A stretch of 43,389 nt of DNA from Roseivirga sp. UBA7431 (GTDB lineage: Bacteria > Bacteroidota > Bacteroidia > Cytophagales > Cyclobacteriaceae): contig DLQN01000004.1 of assembly GCA_002477595.1 (NCBI GenBank), positions 744 to 44,132 of the forward strand, written 5' to 3'. Position 1 is the stretch's first letter. Every line of letters starts with the position of its first letter. Of the stretch, positions 9,608 to 17,289 are shown piece after piece. The notes under the pieces are model-generated. The model saw only the letters and a list, made by a program, of their open reading frames with translations. It was not told the DNA's origin and did not search any database. The position numbers and the translations under genes are program-made.

Positions 9608-10849
9608 ATGAGTCTTAACCCGACTGTAATTGCCATACCTGTATACTTCTTGCTCATCGGCATTGAATTATTGGTACATCGAATTAAAGCCACGAAATCT
9701 TATCGGCTAAATGATGCCCTAACCAACATCAATTGCGGTATTACTTCACAAGTGACAGGGGCATTTTTAAAAGTGCTCTCAATCGGATTCTATACCTATA
9801 TCTACGAGCAGTTTCGGTTTGAGACGATTCCGAATAGCGCAATGACATGGATCGTTGCTTTTATCGCTTACGACTTCTTCTATTATTGGGCACATCGTAT
9901 GAGTCACCAAGTAAATCTTTTTTGGGGTGGCCATAGTGTACATCACCAAAGCGAGGAGTACAACCTCTCAGTTGCCCTGCGGCAGAGTTCAACACAAATT
10001 ATCTGGACGTCATTATTTTACACGCCTATGGCGCTTGTAGGAATTGATCCACTGGTGCTATTATCAGTTTCTGGTTTCAACCTATTGTATCAGTTTTGGA
10101 TTCATACCGAATCTATCGATCGGCTACCTAAGTGGTTTGAAGCCGTCATGAATACCCCTTCGCACCATCGTGTACATCATGCACGCAACCCTAAGTACAT
10201 TGACAAAAACCACGCTGGCACCTTTATCATCTGGGACAAGATGTTCGGAACCTTTAGAGTCGAAGAGGAAAAGCCCATGTATGGAATCACAAAAAATCTT
10301 AATAGCTGGAATCCTCTGTGGGCCAATATTGCACACTATTCGGATATGCTTTCAGACCTCAAAACGATCCCAAAGGCTTCTGACAAACTAAAATACATCT
10401 TCAAAAAACCGGGATGGTTGCCTGACAGCTTAGGAGGTTATAGAGCTCCTTTGGAGGTTGATAAAACTACTCATCAAAAATATGACCTGCATGCTGTTAA
10501 AGCAGTAAATACCTATGTTTTCATTCACTATGTGATATTACTTATTGGCACAGCTTTCTTCTTATTCAACATGGAACGGTTTGACAAAAACCTTCTCGAA
10601 AAATCAGTCATGGCAGGGTTAATCATTCTGTCTACTATAAGCTTCGGAGCATTGTTTGAATCTAAAAATTGGGCATTCCCCCTTGAGGTTTTGAGACTCC
10701 TTCTCATTCCAATGACACTCATTTACTTCTTTACAGAACTTGAATTATCTCCCATTTTAATATGCAGTGCATTGACATATATCTTAGGGTCATTATTTTG
10801 GTTACTGAAAACCCGATCAGTAACTTCGCAGACTGTTAATAACAGCTGA
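9608..10849 (+). CDS. Sterol desaturase family protein, alkylglycerol monooxygenase-like
   Basis: A 413-residue membrane di-iron enzyme of the fatty-acid hydroxylase/sterol desaturase family. The histidine clusters that ligand the irons are HRMSH (96-100), HSVHH (109-113), His166 in QFWIHTE, and HHRVHH (186-191). The stretches around them (YNLSVALRQS, TPSHHRVHHARNP, IDKNHAGTFIIWDKMFGTF) closely match animal alkylglycerol monooxygenase (TMEM195), which cleaves ether lipids, so an O-alkyl or related lipid substrate is my best guess. Hydrophobic helices lie at about 5-25, 45-65, 80-95 and 135-165, with a C-terminal helical bundle at about 305-400. A lipoprotein gene starts one base after the stop. 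A weak TTG/TAAGTTCG promoter-like pair (9571-9603) would make a nearly leaderless mRNA. Confidence 0.9.
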   Translation: MSLNPTVIAIPVYFLLIGIELLVHRIKATKSYRLNDALTNINCGITSQVTGAFLKVLSIGFYTYIYEQFRFETIPNSAMTWIVAFIAYDFFYYWAHRMSHQVNLFWGGHSVHHQSEEYNLSVALRQSSTQIIWTSLFYTPMALVGIDPLVLLSVSGFNLLYQFWIHTESIDRLPKWFEAVMNTPSHHRVHHARNPKYIDKNHAGTFIIWDKMFGTFRVEEEKPMYGITKNLNSWNPLWANIAHYSDMLSDLKTIPKASDKLKYIFKKPGWLPDSLGGYRAPLEVDKTTHQKYDLHAVKAVNTYVFIHYVILLIGTAFFLFNMERFDKNLLEKSVMAGLIILSTISFGALFESKNWAFPLEVLRLLLIPMTLIYFFTELELSPILICSALTYILGSLFWLLKTRSVTSQTVNNS

Positions 10850-10850
10850 T

Positions 10851-11219
10851 ATGAAGAATATTTCTCTACTCCTATTTGCCCTACTGATAACGGTATGTCT
10901 TGGCTGTTCAAACCCTAAAGATTTAGGCGAATTTGATACAGAAAAATGGCAAGCTGACATTAATGGCTGCAAAGGAGAGCGTGCCGAAATGATTGATGAC
11001 CTGATTGCTGTTAAATCCAAATTCCTTGGCCTCTACCAAAAGACAGTCATCAAGTCACTAGGCCAGCCTGAGGATCAAGAATTATATTCCAGAAGTCAGA
11101 CGTTCTATGTCTATTACATCGACCCTGCTGCGAGTTGTGAAAGTAGTGTTGAGGACCCACGCGTTTTAGAGATTAGGTTCACCTCACTTGGCATTGCTAA
11201 CGAAGTGAATATCAAATAG
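10851..11219 (+). CDS. Small hypothetical lipoprotein
   Basis: A 122-residue protein with a lipoprotein signal: a hydrophobic segment (about residues 5-18) followed by the lipobox LGC with Cys19. The mature part is polar and contains two further cysteines (Cys40 in NGCKGE and one in AASCESS). The pattern MIDDLIAVKSKFLGLYQKTVIKSLGQP followed by YVYYIDP and LEIRF resembles small lipoproteins built on an SmpA/OmlA-like fold, though this is a weak resemblance. Its ATG is one base after the TGA of the hydroxylase gene, so the two are translationally coupled, and it may support that enzyme or the envelope. Function unknown. Confidence 0.78.
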   Translation: MKNISLLLFALLITVCLGCSNPKDLGEFDTEKWQADINGCKGERAEMIDDLIAVKSKFLGLYQKTVIKSLGQPEDQELYSRSQTFYVYYIDPAASCESSVEDPRVLEIRFTSLGIANEVNIK

Positions 11220-11250
11220 TAACCAACTAACGGTTTAGTAGATTATAGGG

Positions 11251-11296
11251 TGAATCGCTGTATTAACAACCGCTGCTTACTGACGATTCAGTTTTT
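11251..11296 (+). terminator. Possible terminator after the lipoprotein gene
   Basis: TGAATCG (11251-11257) pairs perfectly with CGATTCA (11284-11290) and is followed by GTTTTT. The 26-base loop is long for an intrinsic terminator, so this is tentative. Confidence 0.35.
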
Positions 11297-11465
11297 CTAG
11301 TATAATATTTCTCTTATCGGAAAATTTATATAACTTATAATCAATCAGATGAATAAGCTGATAAACTTATTGGCTTTCGTGCAATCGTTTGACTCGTTCA
11401 AATGATGAGTCAATAAAGATTAAAATTAGCTCAAAGTTAGTTTTAGTTTTATAGGTAGTTTAGGT

Positions 11466-11504
11466 GAAGGTTAGCTGCTCCTCAGGCTAACCTTCCGCTT
11501 TTTT
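11466..11504 (+). terminator. Terminator hairpin between convergent genes
   Basis: GAAGGTTAG (11466-11474) and CTAACCTTC (11487-11495) form a perfect nine-base stem with a 12-base loop. CGC and six T follow on the plus strand. The distal arm is also the last three codons, stop included, of cvfB on the other strand. The minus strand has no T run, so it mainly terminates plus-strand transcription. Confidence 0.5.
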
Positions 11505-12332
11505 AAGCTTTATCTGAAAGTCAAAGATTTCAATCTTCCCAGCCTTATAAAGACCTCCTAAAATTTTCTTAAAGTTCTTTTTACTCATACCAAAAGCTTC
11601 TTTGATGTCTTCGGGGCTACTCTTATCTCCCATTTCAAGAATACCTCCCGCTGAAACTATTTGATCAAGAATATTAGTACTCATATCCTTAACGGCTTCA
11701 TAGCCTTGCTTCTGTAAGGACAGATCAACTTTACCGTCTTCTCTGATTGTCTTAACGAAGGCTTTCTTTTCATCACCAATGGTTAGGTCTTCAAAGATCT
11801 CGTTATTATAAATTAGTCCTTGGCACATTTCATTGATCACCACCTTATATCCAAGGTCTGTCCGCTGCCATATATGGACTTTGACTTCTTGCCCGACAGC
11901 GAGCTGGCAAGCATTACTCAAGAAGGCCGAAACCTTACTGGTTCCAATCATACGGTTGGTTTTATGATCAAGTACTAGCATGACCAAATAAGATCTACCT
12001 TCAACCATTTCAATCGCCTGCTCTTTATTGGGCACGAAAAGATCTTTCTCTAAACCTATGTCAAGGAAAGCACCAAAGTCGGTTACCTGCTTCACTTTTA
12101 GACCTACCATATCACCGATTTGGCCCATAGGCATACGTGTAACAGCAATAGGACGGCTCATATGATCGGTATAGACGAATACTTCTATCTCATCACCGAT
12201 TTCATATTGCGAAGGCAGGTATTTAGCTGGTATTAGAATCTCATCTGCTAAATCCTCCCCATCGTTCAAGTAACAACCAAAATCAACTGCTCGGCCGATC
12301 GTCAACTTCTGAATTTTTCCTATCTCAATCAT
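11487..12332 (-). CDS. cvfB: CvfB family S1 RNA-binding protein
   Basis: A 281-residue protein of the CvfB/YitL family, cytoplasmic RNA-binding proteins made of several S1-type OB folds and a winged-helix end. An S1-like domain at about 1-60 starts with IGKIQKLTIGRAVDFGCYL; a second S1 domain (about 70-135) has GLKVKQVTDFGAFLDIGL; a third follows (about 145-210). The C-terminal winged helix reads MGDKSSPEDIKEAFGMSKK and FKKILGGLYKAGKI. Family members affect virulence factors or RNA turnover in Firmicutes; the role in Bacteroidota is unclear. An exact TAnnTTTG -7 box lies 43 bases upstream (12375-12382). Confidence 0.88.
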   Translation of the reverse strand: MIEIGKIQKLTIGRAVDFGCYLNDGEDLADEILIPAKYLPSQYEIGDEIEVFVYTDHMSRPIAVTRMPMGQIGDMVGLKVKQVTDFGAFLDIGLEKDLFVPNKEQAIEMVEGRSYLVMLVLDHKTNRMIGTSKVSAFLSNACQLAVGQEVKVHIWQRTDLGYKVVINEMCQGLIYNNEIFEDLTIGDEKKAFVKTIREDGKVDLSLQKQGYEAVKDMSTNILDQIVSAGGILEMGDKSSPEDIKEAFGMSKKNFKKILGGLYKAGKIEIFDFQIKLKKAEG

Positions 12333-12374
12333 CTATTTATTCTCTTCTATTCGTATTTTCAATGTAAACACACA

Positions 12375-12382
12375 CAAAGGTA
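12375..12382 (-). promoter_or_regulatory. Bacteroidota-type -7 box for cvfB
   Basis: The minus strand reads TACCTTTG, an exact match to the Bacteroidota -7 consensus TAnnTTTG, giving a leader of roughly 35-40 bases to the cvfB ATG. No TTG is seen at the usual -33 spacing. It touches the first base of the divergent gene's ATG at 12382. Confidence 0.4.
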
Positions 12383-13488
12383 TGATTAAAATAGGCACCA
12401 TTTCCAGATATGGGCTGATTCTGTTTAGACTAAACTTAATGGTCTGGCTCACTCTTTCCCTCCCTCAACAAGTCCATGGACAAAAGGCCAAGCCTTATCT
12501 AGCATCGCAAAGTTTTGACGAGAGCTTCCGTGACGATAATCGATTTAGAATAGTATTCTACAATGTTGAAAACCTCTTTGACTACTTCGATGATTCTACT
12601 AAAATGGATGAAGAGTTCCTCCCGCGGGGCGCAAGATATTGGACCAAGTCAAGGTATCAGACGAAGCAAAAGAGCCTTGCCAAAACGATAATGGCTATGG
12701 GTGGCTGGGAACCACCAGCACTTGTAGGCCTTTGTGAGATTGAAAACCGATATGTGCTCAATAGTTTAACAAGCTTCACCGCATTGAAAACTACTGGCTA
12801 TGAGGTTATTCACCAAGATTCCCCTGACAATAGGGGCATTGACGTAGCAGCACTTTATCGTCCTGATAAGTTTGAATTGATCAATTACGAATATTATCAA
12901 TTGAAATTCCCATTTGATACGGCTAGTAATACACGAGACATTCTTCATGTTATTGGTAAACTTCCCAATCAAGACACGCTACATTTTTTCGTAAATCATT
13001 GGCCTTCTAAGTATGGTGGAGAGTTCGAAACGGAACCAAAACGCATGTATGCTGCAAAGTTCTTAAGGGCAAAAGTAGATTCACTCCTATCAATTAATTC
13101 GACTGCCTCTATAATTCTAACGGGAGACTTTAATGATGAACCAGACGAACCGAGCATAACCGAAGGGCTAGCACCCAATACCGAGCTTTCAAACCTTCAG
13201 TCTACGGACTTATTTAACCTCATGTACCCTATTCGCTTCAATACAGGAACACACAGCTTTCAGAATACATGGAGTGTTATTGACCAATTCATTGTTTCAG
13301 GCAGTATGATGGATCCTCAGGTGAAAACACATATTTACCAAGGAACAGCTCAAGTCTTTGATATGCCATTTTTGATTACGGAAGGAGCCACTGGTGCCAC
13401 AAGACCATTTCGTACTTATCAGGGGCCTAAATACATTGGTGGTTATAGCGACCACTTGCCCATTCTACTGGACTTAGTGATGAAATAA
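12382..13488 (+). CDS. Secreted endonuclease/exonuclease/phosphatase family protein
   Basis: A 368-residue EEP-fold hydrolase. The metal-dependent active-site motifs are present in order: FYNVENLFD (Asn), LCEIEN (Glu), GDFNDEPDEPS (Asp, Asn) and SDHLP (Asp-His near the C-terminus). The N-terminus has a basic stretch and a hydrophobic run ending QQVHGQ (about residue 34), consistent with export by a signal peptide. The substrate could be a nucleic acid, a nucleotide or a phospholipid; family resemblance alone does not decide. It is divergent from cvfB with a 49-base gap, and the ATG at 12382 is the only start that keeps the signal peptide. Confidence 0.87.
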   Translation: MIKIGTISRYGLILFRLNLMVWLTLSLPQQVHGQKAKPYLASQSFDESFRDDNRFRIVFYNVENLFDYFDDSTKMDEEFLPRGARYWTKSRYQTKQKSLAKTIMAMGGWEPPALVGLCEIENRYVLNSLTSFTALKTTGYEVIHQDSPDNRGIDVAALYRPDKFELINYEYYQLKFPFDTASNTRDILHVIGKLPNQDTLHFFVNHWPSKYGGEFETEPKRMYAAKFLRAKVDSLLSINSTASIILTGDFNDEPDEPSITEGLAPNTELSNLQSTDLFNLMYPIRFNTGTHSFQNTWSVIDQFIVSGSMMDPQVKTHIYQGTAQVFDMPFLITEGATGATRPFRTYQGPKYIGGYSDHLPILLDLVMK

Positions 13489-13532
13489 AGAGAGTATAAT
13501 AATGATGAATTATATGCCGCGGTGAGTTATGC

Positions 13533-14204
13533 TTAAATCAAAGCTTTTCTAAGCTCCATAATCATGTTTAAATCCGAATGCTTTCCATCGCTGAGCATCG
13601 CTGAGCTGTGATATTCGAGTGCTCCAATTCCTTTAAGCATCTCAATGTTTTCAAGACGAATACCCCCACCTGGCATAATGATCATCTCGTCATCTGCTTC
13701 GTCTATCAGTTCACTTAGTGTGTCAATGCCTTTTGCTGCACTTTCTGCACCTCCAGAAGTCAATATGCGCTGAATACCTAACTCTTTTAAAGTATCCAAA
13801 GCCTCGAATTGATTTTGTACTGCATCAAAAGCTTTGTGAAAAGTAACATCCATAAATTGAGCAGCCTGCATCAATTGTATAGTCTTGGATTGATCGATGC
13901 GTCTGTCTTGTGTTAATGCACCAAAAACGACACCATGACAACCAATCTCCGCACAGAAGGCAATGTCTTCTTTCATAATCTCCAACTCCATAATAGAGTA
14001 ATGAAAATCTCCAGATCGTGGCCTAATCAGTACATACAATGGTATGTCCAGCAATTCTTTCGCCATTTGAATTAGCCCTTTGCTTGGTGTAATTCCGCCT
14101 ACAGAAAGTTCTGAACAAAGTTCAACCCGATCAGCCCCACCATTCTGTGCATTAAGTGCAGATTCAATAGAATTAGCACATATTTCAAGCTTTGCCATTA
14201 CCAT
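13533..14204 (-). CDS. cutC: CutC family protein (copper homeostasis)
   Basis: A 223-residue TIM-barrel protein of the CutC family, described as a copper-homeostasis factor although its molecular activity is uncertain. The hallmark sequences are LEICANSIESALNAQNGGADRVELC, LYVLIRPRSGDF and IMPGGGI. Family members usually begin MAKLEIC, so the true start may be the second ATG at 14198; the listed one adds two residues. It lies convergent to the EEP protein and divergent from the 3-hydroxybutyryl-CoA dehydrogenase. A 10-base tandem repeat (13586-13605) lies inside the 3' end of the gene and does not disrupt the frame. Confidence 0.93.
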   Translation of the reverse strand: MVMAKLEICANSIESALNAQNGGADRVELCSELSVGGITPSKGLIQMAKELLDIPLYVLIRPRSGDFHYSIMELEIMKEDIAFCAEIGCHGVVFGALTQDRRIDQSKTIQLMQAAQFMDVTFHKAFDAVQNQFEALDTLKELGIQRILTSGGAESAAKGIDTLSELIDEADDEMIIMPGGGIRLENIEMLKGIGALEYHSSAMLSDGKHSDLNMIMELRKALI

Positions 14205-14250
14205 TTATTCAATAAAATCGAAGCTAAACAATTATTGCCGATGTTGCTTT

Positions 14251-14258
14251 TATATTTG
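14251..14258 (+). promoter_or_regulatory. -7 box for the hydroxybutyryl-CoA dehydrogenase gene
   Basis: TATATTTG matches TAnnTTTG exactly and lies 27 bases before the ATG, leaving a leader of about 20 bases. TTG triplets upstream (14235, 14244) are closer than the usual -33 spacing. Confidence 0.45.
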
Positions 14259-14285
14259 CGTTAAGGAAAACTATAAAACAAAGTA

Positions 14286-15176
14286 ATGGAGTTAATTTCA
14301 GTGATAGGTTCAGGAACAATGGGAAATGGAATCGCCCATGTTTTTGCGCAAAGCGGATTCAAAGTAAACTTGATTGACATCTCCCAGGATGCACTCGATA
14401 GGGCTTTAAAAACCATCGAAAAGAACCTGGCAAGAATGGTGGCTAAGGAAAGGATTAACGAAGCACAAATGGCTTCTACCCTCTCAAACATATCTACCCA
14501 TACTGACATGAAAACTGGTGTAGCTGAGGCCGATTTAGTCGTTGAAGCAGCTACTGAAAACATAAATATCAAGCTAAAGATCTTCGAAGACTTAGAAGCC
14601 TTTACAAAGCCATCATGTATTCTTGCTTCAAACACCTCTTCTATTCCAATCACTAAGATTGGTTCTGTCACTAAACGACCAGATAAAGTGATCGGAATGC
14701 ACTTTATGAATCCTGTACCCGTGATGAAATTGGTAGAGGTGATCAGAGGCTATGCTACTTCTGACGAAGTGACTGCCTTGATTATGGAGACTTCAAAGAA
14801 ATTGGGTAAAGTACCTACTGAAGTGAATGACTACCCAGGCTTTATCGCCAACCGTATTTTGATGCCTATGATCAATGAGGCTATCATTTCGTTACACGAA
14901 GGTGTGGCAGGCGTGGAAGAAATTGACACTGTGATGAAGCTAGGAATGGCCCATCCTATGGGACCATTGCAATTGGCGGATTTCATTGGCCTAGACATTT
15001 GCCTTTCAATTATGAACGTGTTGTACGAAGGCTTCGGTAATCCGAAATATGCACCATGCCCTCTCTTAGTGAATATGGTGACTGCGGGTTATATGGGTGT
15101 AAAATCGGGAGAAGGTTTCTACTCTTGGGGTCACGGTACCAAGGACTTGATCGTATCGGGTCAGTTTACTAAATAG
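14286..15176 (+). CDS. hbd: 3-hydroxybutyryl-CoA dehydrogenase
   Basis: A 296-residue NAD(P)-dependent 3-hydroxyacyl-CoA dehydrogenase that interconverts 3-hydroxybutyryl-CoA and acetoacetyl-CoA in short-chain fatty acid metabolism. The Rossmann loop is IGSGTMGNGIA (Gly8, Gly10, Gly13). The catalytic region is GMHFMNPVPVMKLVEVI with His139 and Glu151, and the conserved Ser/Asn patch is ASNTSSIPIT (114-123). The helical dimerisation domain contains DYPGFIANRILMP and ends with GVKSGEGFYSW. It is a stand-alone enzyme without a fused hydratase. A strong terminator follows, so it is probably monocistronic. An acyl-CoA-binding protein is encoded 1.2 kb downstream. Confidence 0.94.
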   Translation: MELISVIGSGTMGNGIAHVFAQSGFKVNLIDISQDALDRALKTIEKNLARMVAKERINEAQMASTLSNISTHTDMKTGVAEADLVVEAATENINIKLKIFEDLEAFTKPSCILASNTSSIPITKIGSVTKRPDKVIGMHFMNPVPVMKLVEVIRGYATSDEVTALIMETSKKLGKVPTEVNDYPGFIANRILMPMINEAIISLHEGVAGVEEIDTVMKLGMAHPMGPLQLADFIGLDICLSIMNVLYEGFGNPKYAPCPLLVNMVTAGYMGVKSGEGFYSWGHGTKDLIVSGQFTK

Positions 15177-15210
15177 CTAAACACCTCAAGCTTTAAGCTT
15201 CAAAAATGTA

Positions 15211-15248
15211 AAAGCCGCTGCGAGAGATCGTGGTGGCTTTTCTTTTAT
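15211..15248 (+). terminator. Intrinsic terminator after hbd
   Basis: AAAGCCGCTGC (15211-15221) pairs over 11 bases (three G-U pairs) with GTGGTGGCTTT (15230-15240) around an eight-base loop, followed by TCTTTT. It lies 34 bases after the hbd stop. Confidence 0.8.
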
Positions 15249-15319
15249 GCAAACAACTTCTTCTGCAATTTAGGTGTCAATTAAGTTAAGAAGATGAAAG
15301 TCACTGAAAACTGAATGAT

Positions 15320-15697
15320 ATGAAAAAGCATTTTCTCTTTCCCTTTCTAATTGTTAGCCTCCTATTCGTGTACGCTTGCGAAGAAGAGGTCGTTATCGAT
15401 GACTTCCCTAGGTTAGAGCGTACCTATGTTCATCGAATTCCCGGATGTGTCAGTGGCGGTAATCCAGAACAGAATTGTGAAGAATGGGTAGAATTTCTGG
15501 GAGGCTTTAAAGCAAATATTCTAATCGGTGGTAATGACATTGTCTTCAGTAAAGGCTTTCGAGTAGATGCTAATGACCACATTATTGTCTATGATGAAAC
15601 TGGTTTCAGCTCGCAATCAGAAATCGTGTTTGAATATATTAACCAAGACACACTTCAAAGAGTGTCTGATAATTCATACTGGATATTAAGAGATTAG
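15320..15697 (+). CDS. Hypothetical lipoprotein with acidic tether
   Basis: A 125-residue predicted lipoprotein. The signal segment (MKKHFLFPFLIVSLLFVYAC) ends in a lipobox with Cys20, followed directly by EEE. An acidic run right after the lipid cysteine resembles the export signal that sends lipoproteins to the cell surface in some Bacteroidota. The mature part has two more cysteines (in PGCVSGG and QNCEEW) that could form a disulfide, and beta-rich segments (FSKGFRV, HIIVYDETG). No family is recognised. Its last four bases overlap the 3' end of the convergent beta-barrel gene. Confidence 0.75.
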   Translation: MKKHFLFPFLIVSLLFVYACEEEVVIDDFPRLERTYVHRIPGCVSGGNPEQNCEEWVEFLGGFKANILIGGNDIVFSKGFRVDANDHIIVYDETGFSSQSEIVFEYINQDTLQRVSDNSYWILRD

Positions 15698-16338
15698 TCT
15701 TTCAACAAGTTTAGCGCTACACTGATCACCCATTGCCTTTGCTTCGGCACAAACTCACGGCCAATAAGGTTACTCAAACTCTCACCCGTTTTACTTAGAC
15801 CAGATTCATATTTGATGTCTACGAATATGCGTTCGAAATCTCCGCCTATTCCCCAATGCCACATAAAATTTGTTTGGTTATACTCAGAAGTGACTTTCTC
15901 GATGTTATTGAGAAAAGAACGTTCACCAGACAAGAGGATGCTAAAAGAAGGCCCCATCATAAATCGAAGGTTACCAATGCGGTAGCCTATATTAAGAGGG
16001 AGCTCAAGGGTATTGAACTCAAATTGAGACATTGGATTAAACCCTGGAACACCGTTATAGTCATTGAAGACAAGTTGCGTTTTAATTTTAGAGAATAGCA
16101 CTTCGGGCTGAACGTAAATCTTATCAATATTTATGCGATAAAACCCTCCAAACTGATACCCCACTTCAGCCTCAGTACTAGAGGTACTTACCAAATCACT
16201 GCTGATATTCATACGCGCACTGACGAGCTTAAGAATAGCTCCCGCTTGATGATCTATGCTGTAGGATTGACCATTCAAAGCACATGGCAGGGACGCTAGC
16301 GTCAAAATCACCAATAAGGTTTTCAGGTTAAAAGTCAT
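15694..16338 (-). CDS. PorT-like outer-membrane beta-barrel protein
   Basis: A 214-residue protein with a signal peptide (residues 1 to about 23, ending ALNGQ) and a mature part of alternating strands of the kind seen in eight-stranded outer-membrane barrels: GAILKLVSARMNI, GYQFGGFYRINID, YVQPEVLFSK, LELPLNIGYRIG, FMMGPSFSILL, and a last strand QWVISVALNLL. YVQPEVLF and ELPLNIGY are typical of the PorT/outer membrane beta-barrel family in Bacteroidota. The function is not known; many members are uncharacterised. It is convergent with and overlaps the preceding lipoprotein gene by four bases. Confidence 0.83.
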   Translation of the reverse strand: MTFNLKTLLVILTLASLPCALNGQSYSIDHQAGAILKLVSARMNISSDLVSTSSTEAEVGYQFGGFYRINIDKIYVQPEVLFSKIKTQLVFNDYNGVPGFNPMSQFEFNTLELPLNIGYRIGNLRFMMGPSFSILLSGERSFLNNIEKVTSEYNQTNFMWHWGIGGDFERIFVDIKYESGLSKTGESLSNLIGREFVPKQRQWVISVALNLLKD

Positions 16339-16400
16339 TCGTCTGGATAATCGTACAAATTATCAATAAATTCGTCCTAAAATTAACAGGAATTACTCAC

Positions 16401-16658
16401 ATGGCACTAGCAACTGACTTCGAAAATGCTGTAAAAGCATCATCTAGCATATCGGAAAGACCTTCTAACGAAGATTTATTGAAAATATATTCTCTCTACA
16501 AGCAAGCCACCGAAGGTGATTGCACAGGTGACGCACCCACCGGTTTTGACTTCAAAGCAGCTGCTAAATACAATGCATGGAAAGGGCTGGTCGGCACAGA
16601 CGCAGAGAGCGCTATGGCACAGTACATCGACCTTATAGCCCGATTGAAAGCCGTTTAA
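16401..16658 (+). CDS. Acyl-CoA-binding protein
   Basis: An 85-residue, single-domain acyl-CoA-binding protein, a four-helix bundle that binds medium and long acyl-CoA esters in the cytoplasm. The family signature is clear: DLLKIYSLYKQATEGD, then PTGFDFKAAAKYNAWKGLVG, then AMAQYIDLIARLK. The ligand-contact positions (the Tyr of LYKQATEGD and the Lys/Tyr of KYNAW) are kept. Length equals that of eukaryotic ACBP. The gene stands alone between a divergent barrel gene and the orphan gene at 16772. ACBP is typical of eukaryotes but is found in several bacterial groups. Confidence 0.93.
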   Translation: MALATDFENAVKASSSISERPSNEDLLKIYSLYKQATEGDCTGDAPTGFDFKAAAKYNAWKGLVGTDAESAMAQYIDLIARLKAV

Positions 16659-16771
16659 GATAAGTATTGAACCATGTAATCGTTTACACTCGTATACTCT
16701 TTAATTGGTTAAAAGTGGGATATTATTCTCATATTGCACTTGGTTAAAAAACTCAAATAAGAATTACAACA

Positions 16772-17236
16772 ATGGGATTATTCGGCTTCGGAAAGAAGAA
16801 AAAGAAACCGGCACGAGCGTGCGAATTAGAAGGTTCACTATTAGAATTTGGAGAAGGTTATTTGCTGACCTCTTCGCAAATCATCAAATCAAAAAGGTTT
16901 TGGGATAATAAAATGATTGAGCCCGAAACAATGGCTTATACTAAGGCTCATTTCGAGAAGAAAGACGAAATGGGCACCAAAATGAGAACGATGATTTTTC
17001 AAAAATTCAGCTCCAAGGACAAACCTTGGCTAATAGGTGACGGTCAGGTTACTCAATTTGAAATTGATAAAGACAAAGCTAGAGCCTACGCCAGAGAATG
17101 GTGGGAATCGGGTTTTACGTTCACCCCTCCTGAAGTAGGCGATGCTGAAAAGGTCCTAGATGAAAAAGAGTTTTCAGAATGGAAAGACTATGCCGTAATG
17201 AAGGCTGGTGAAGAACAACTAAGAAAAATAGGCTAA
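16772..17236 (+). CDS. Hypothetical 154-residue protein
   Basis: A soluble-looking protein I do not recognise. It begins with a glycine/lysine-rich stretch (MGLFGFGKKKKKPARACE), then a middle part with LLTSSQIIKSKRFWD and ETMAYTKAHF, and an acidic, Trp-rich end (REWWESGFTFTPPEVGD). No signal peptide or membrane span is evident. The short basic start could be a membrane- or nucleic-acid-contacting tail. It has its own terminator just after the stop, so it is likely monocistronic. Two copies of TTGGTTAAAA (16705 and 16740) lie upstream. Start ATG chosen as the first in frame. Confidence 0.72.
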   Translation: MGLFGFGKKKKKPARACELEGSLLEFGEGYLLTSSQIIKSKRFWDNKMIEPETMAYTKAHFEKKDEMGTKMRTMIFQKFSSKDKPWLIGDGQVTQFEIDKDKARAYAREWWESGFTFTPPEVGDAEKVLDEKEFSEWKDYAVMKAGEEQLRKIG

Positions 17237-17255
17237 TAATAGCCAACTAGATATA

Positions 17256-17289
17256 AAAGCCGTTTAGATTAATTCTGAACGGCTTTTTT
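17256..17289 (+). terminator. Intrinsic terminator between convergent genes
   Basis: AAAGCCGTTTAGA (17256-17268) pairs over 13 bases with TCTGAACGGCTTT (17274-17286), followed by more T. It serves the 154-residue gene. Its T run reaches the stop codon of the opposing glycosyltransferase gene, and the other strand has only a short T run. Confidence 0.8.

Noticed and set aside
11220..11486. A small gene in the longest gene-free stretch (for example an 18-codon frame near 11350)
   Set aside because: Too short and without support; only hairpins are visible in this stretch.
13586..13605. Ten-base tandem repeat as a phase-variation switch in cutC
   Set aside because: Only two copies, intact frame, and the encoded residues fit the family; probably chance.
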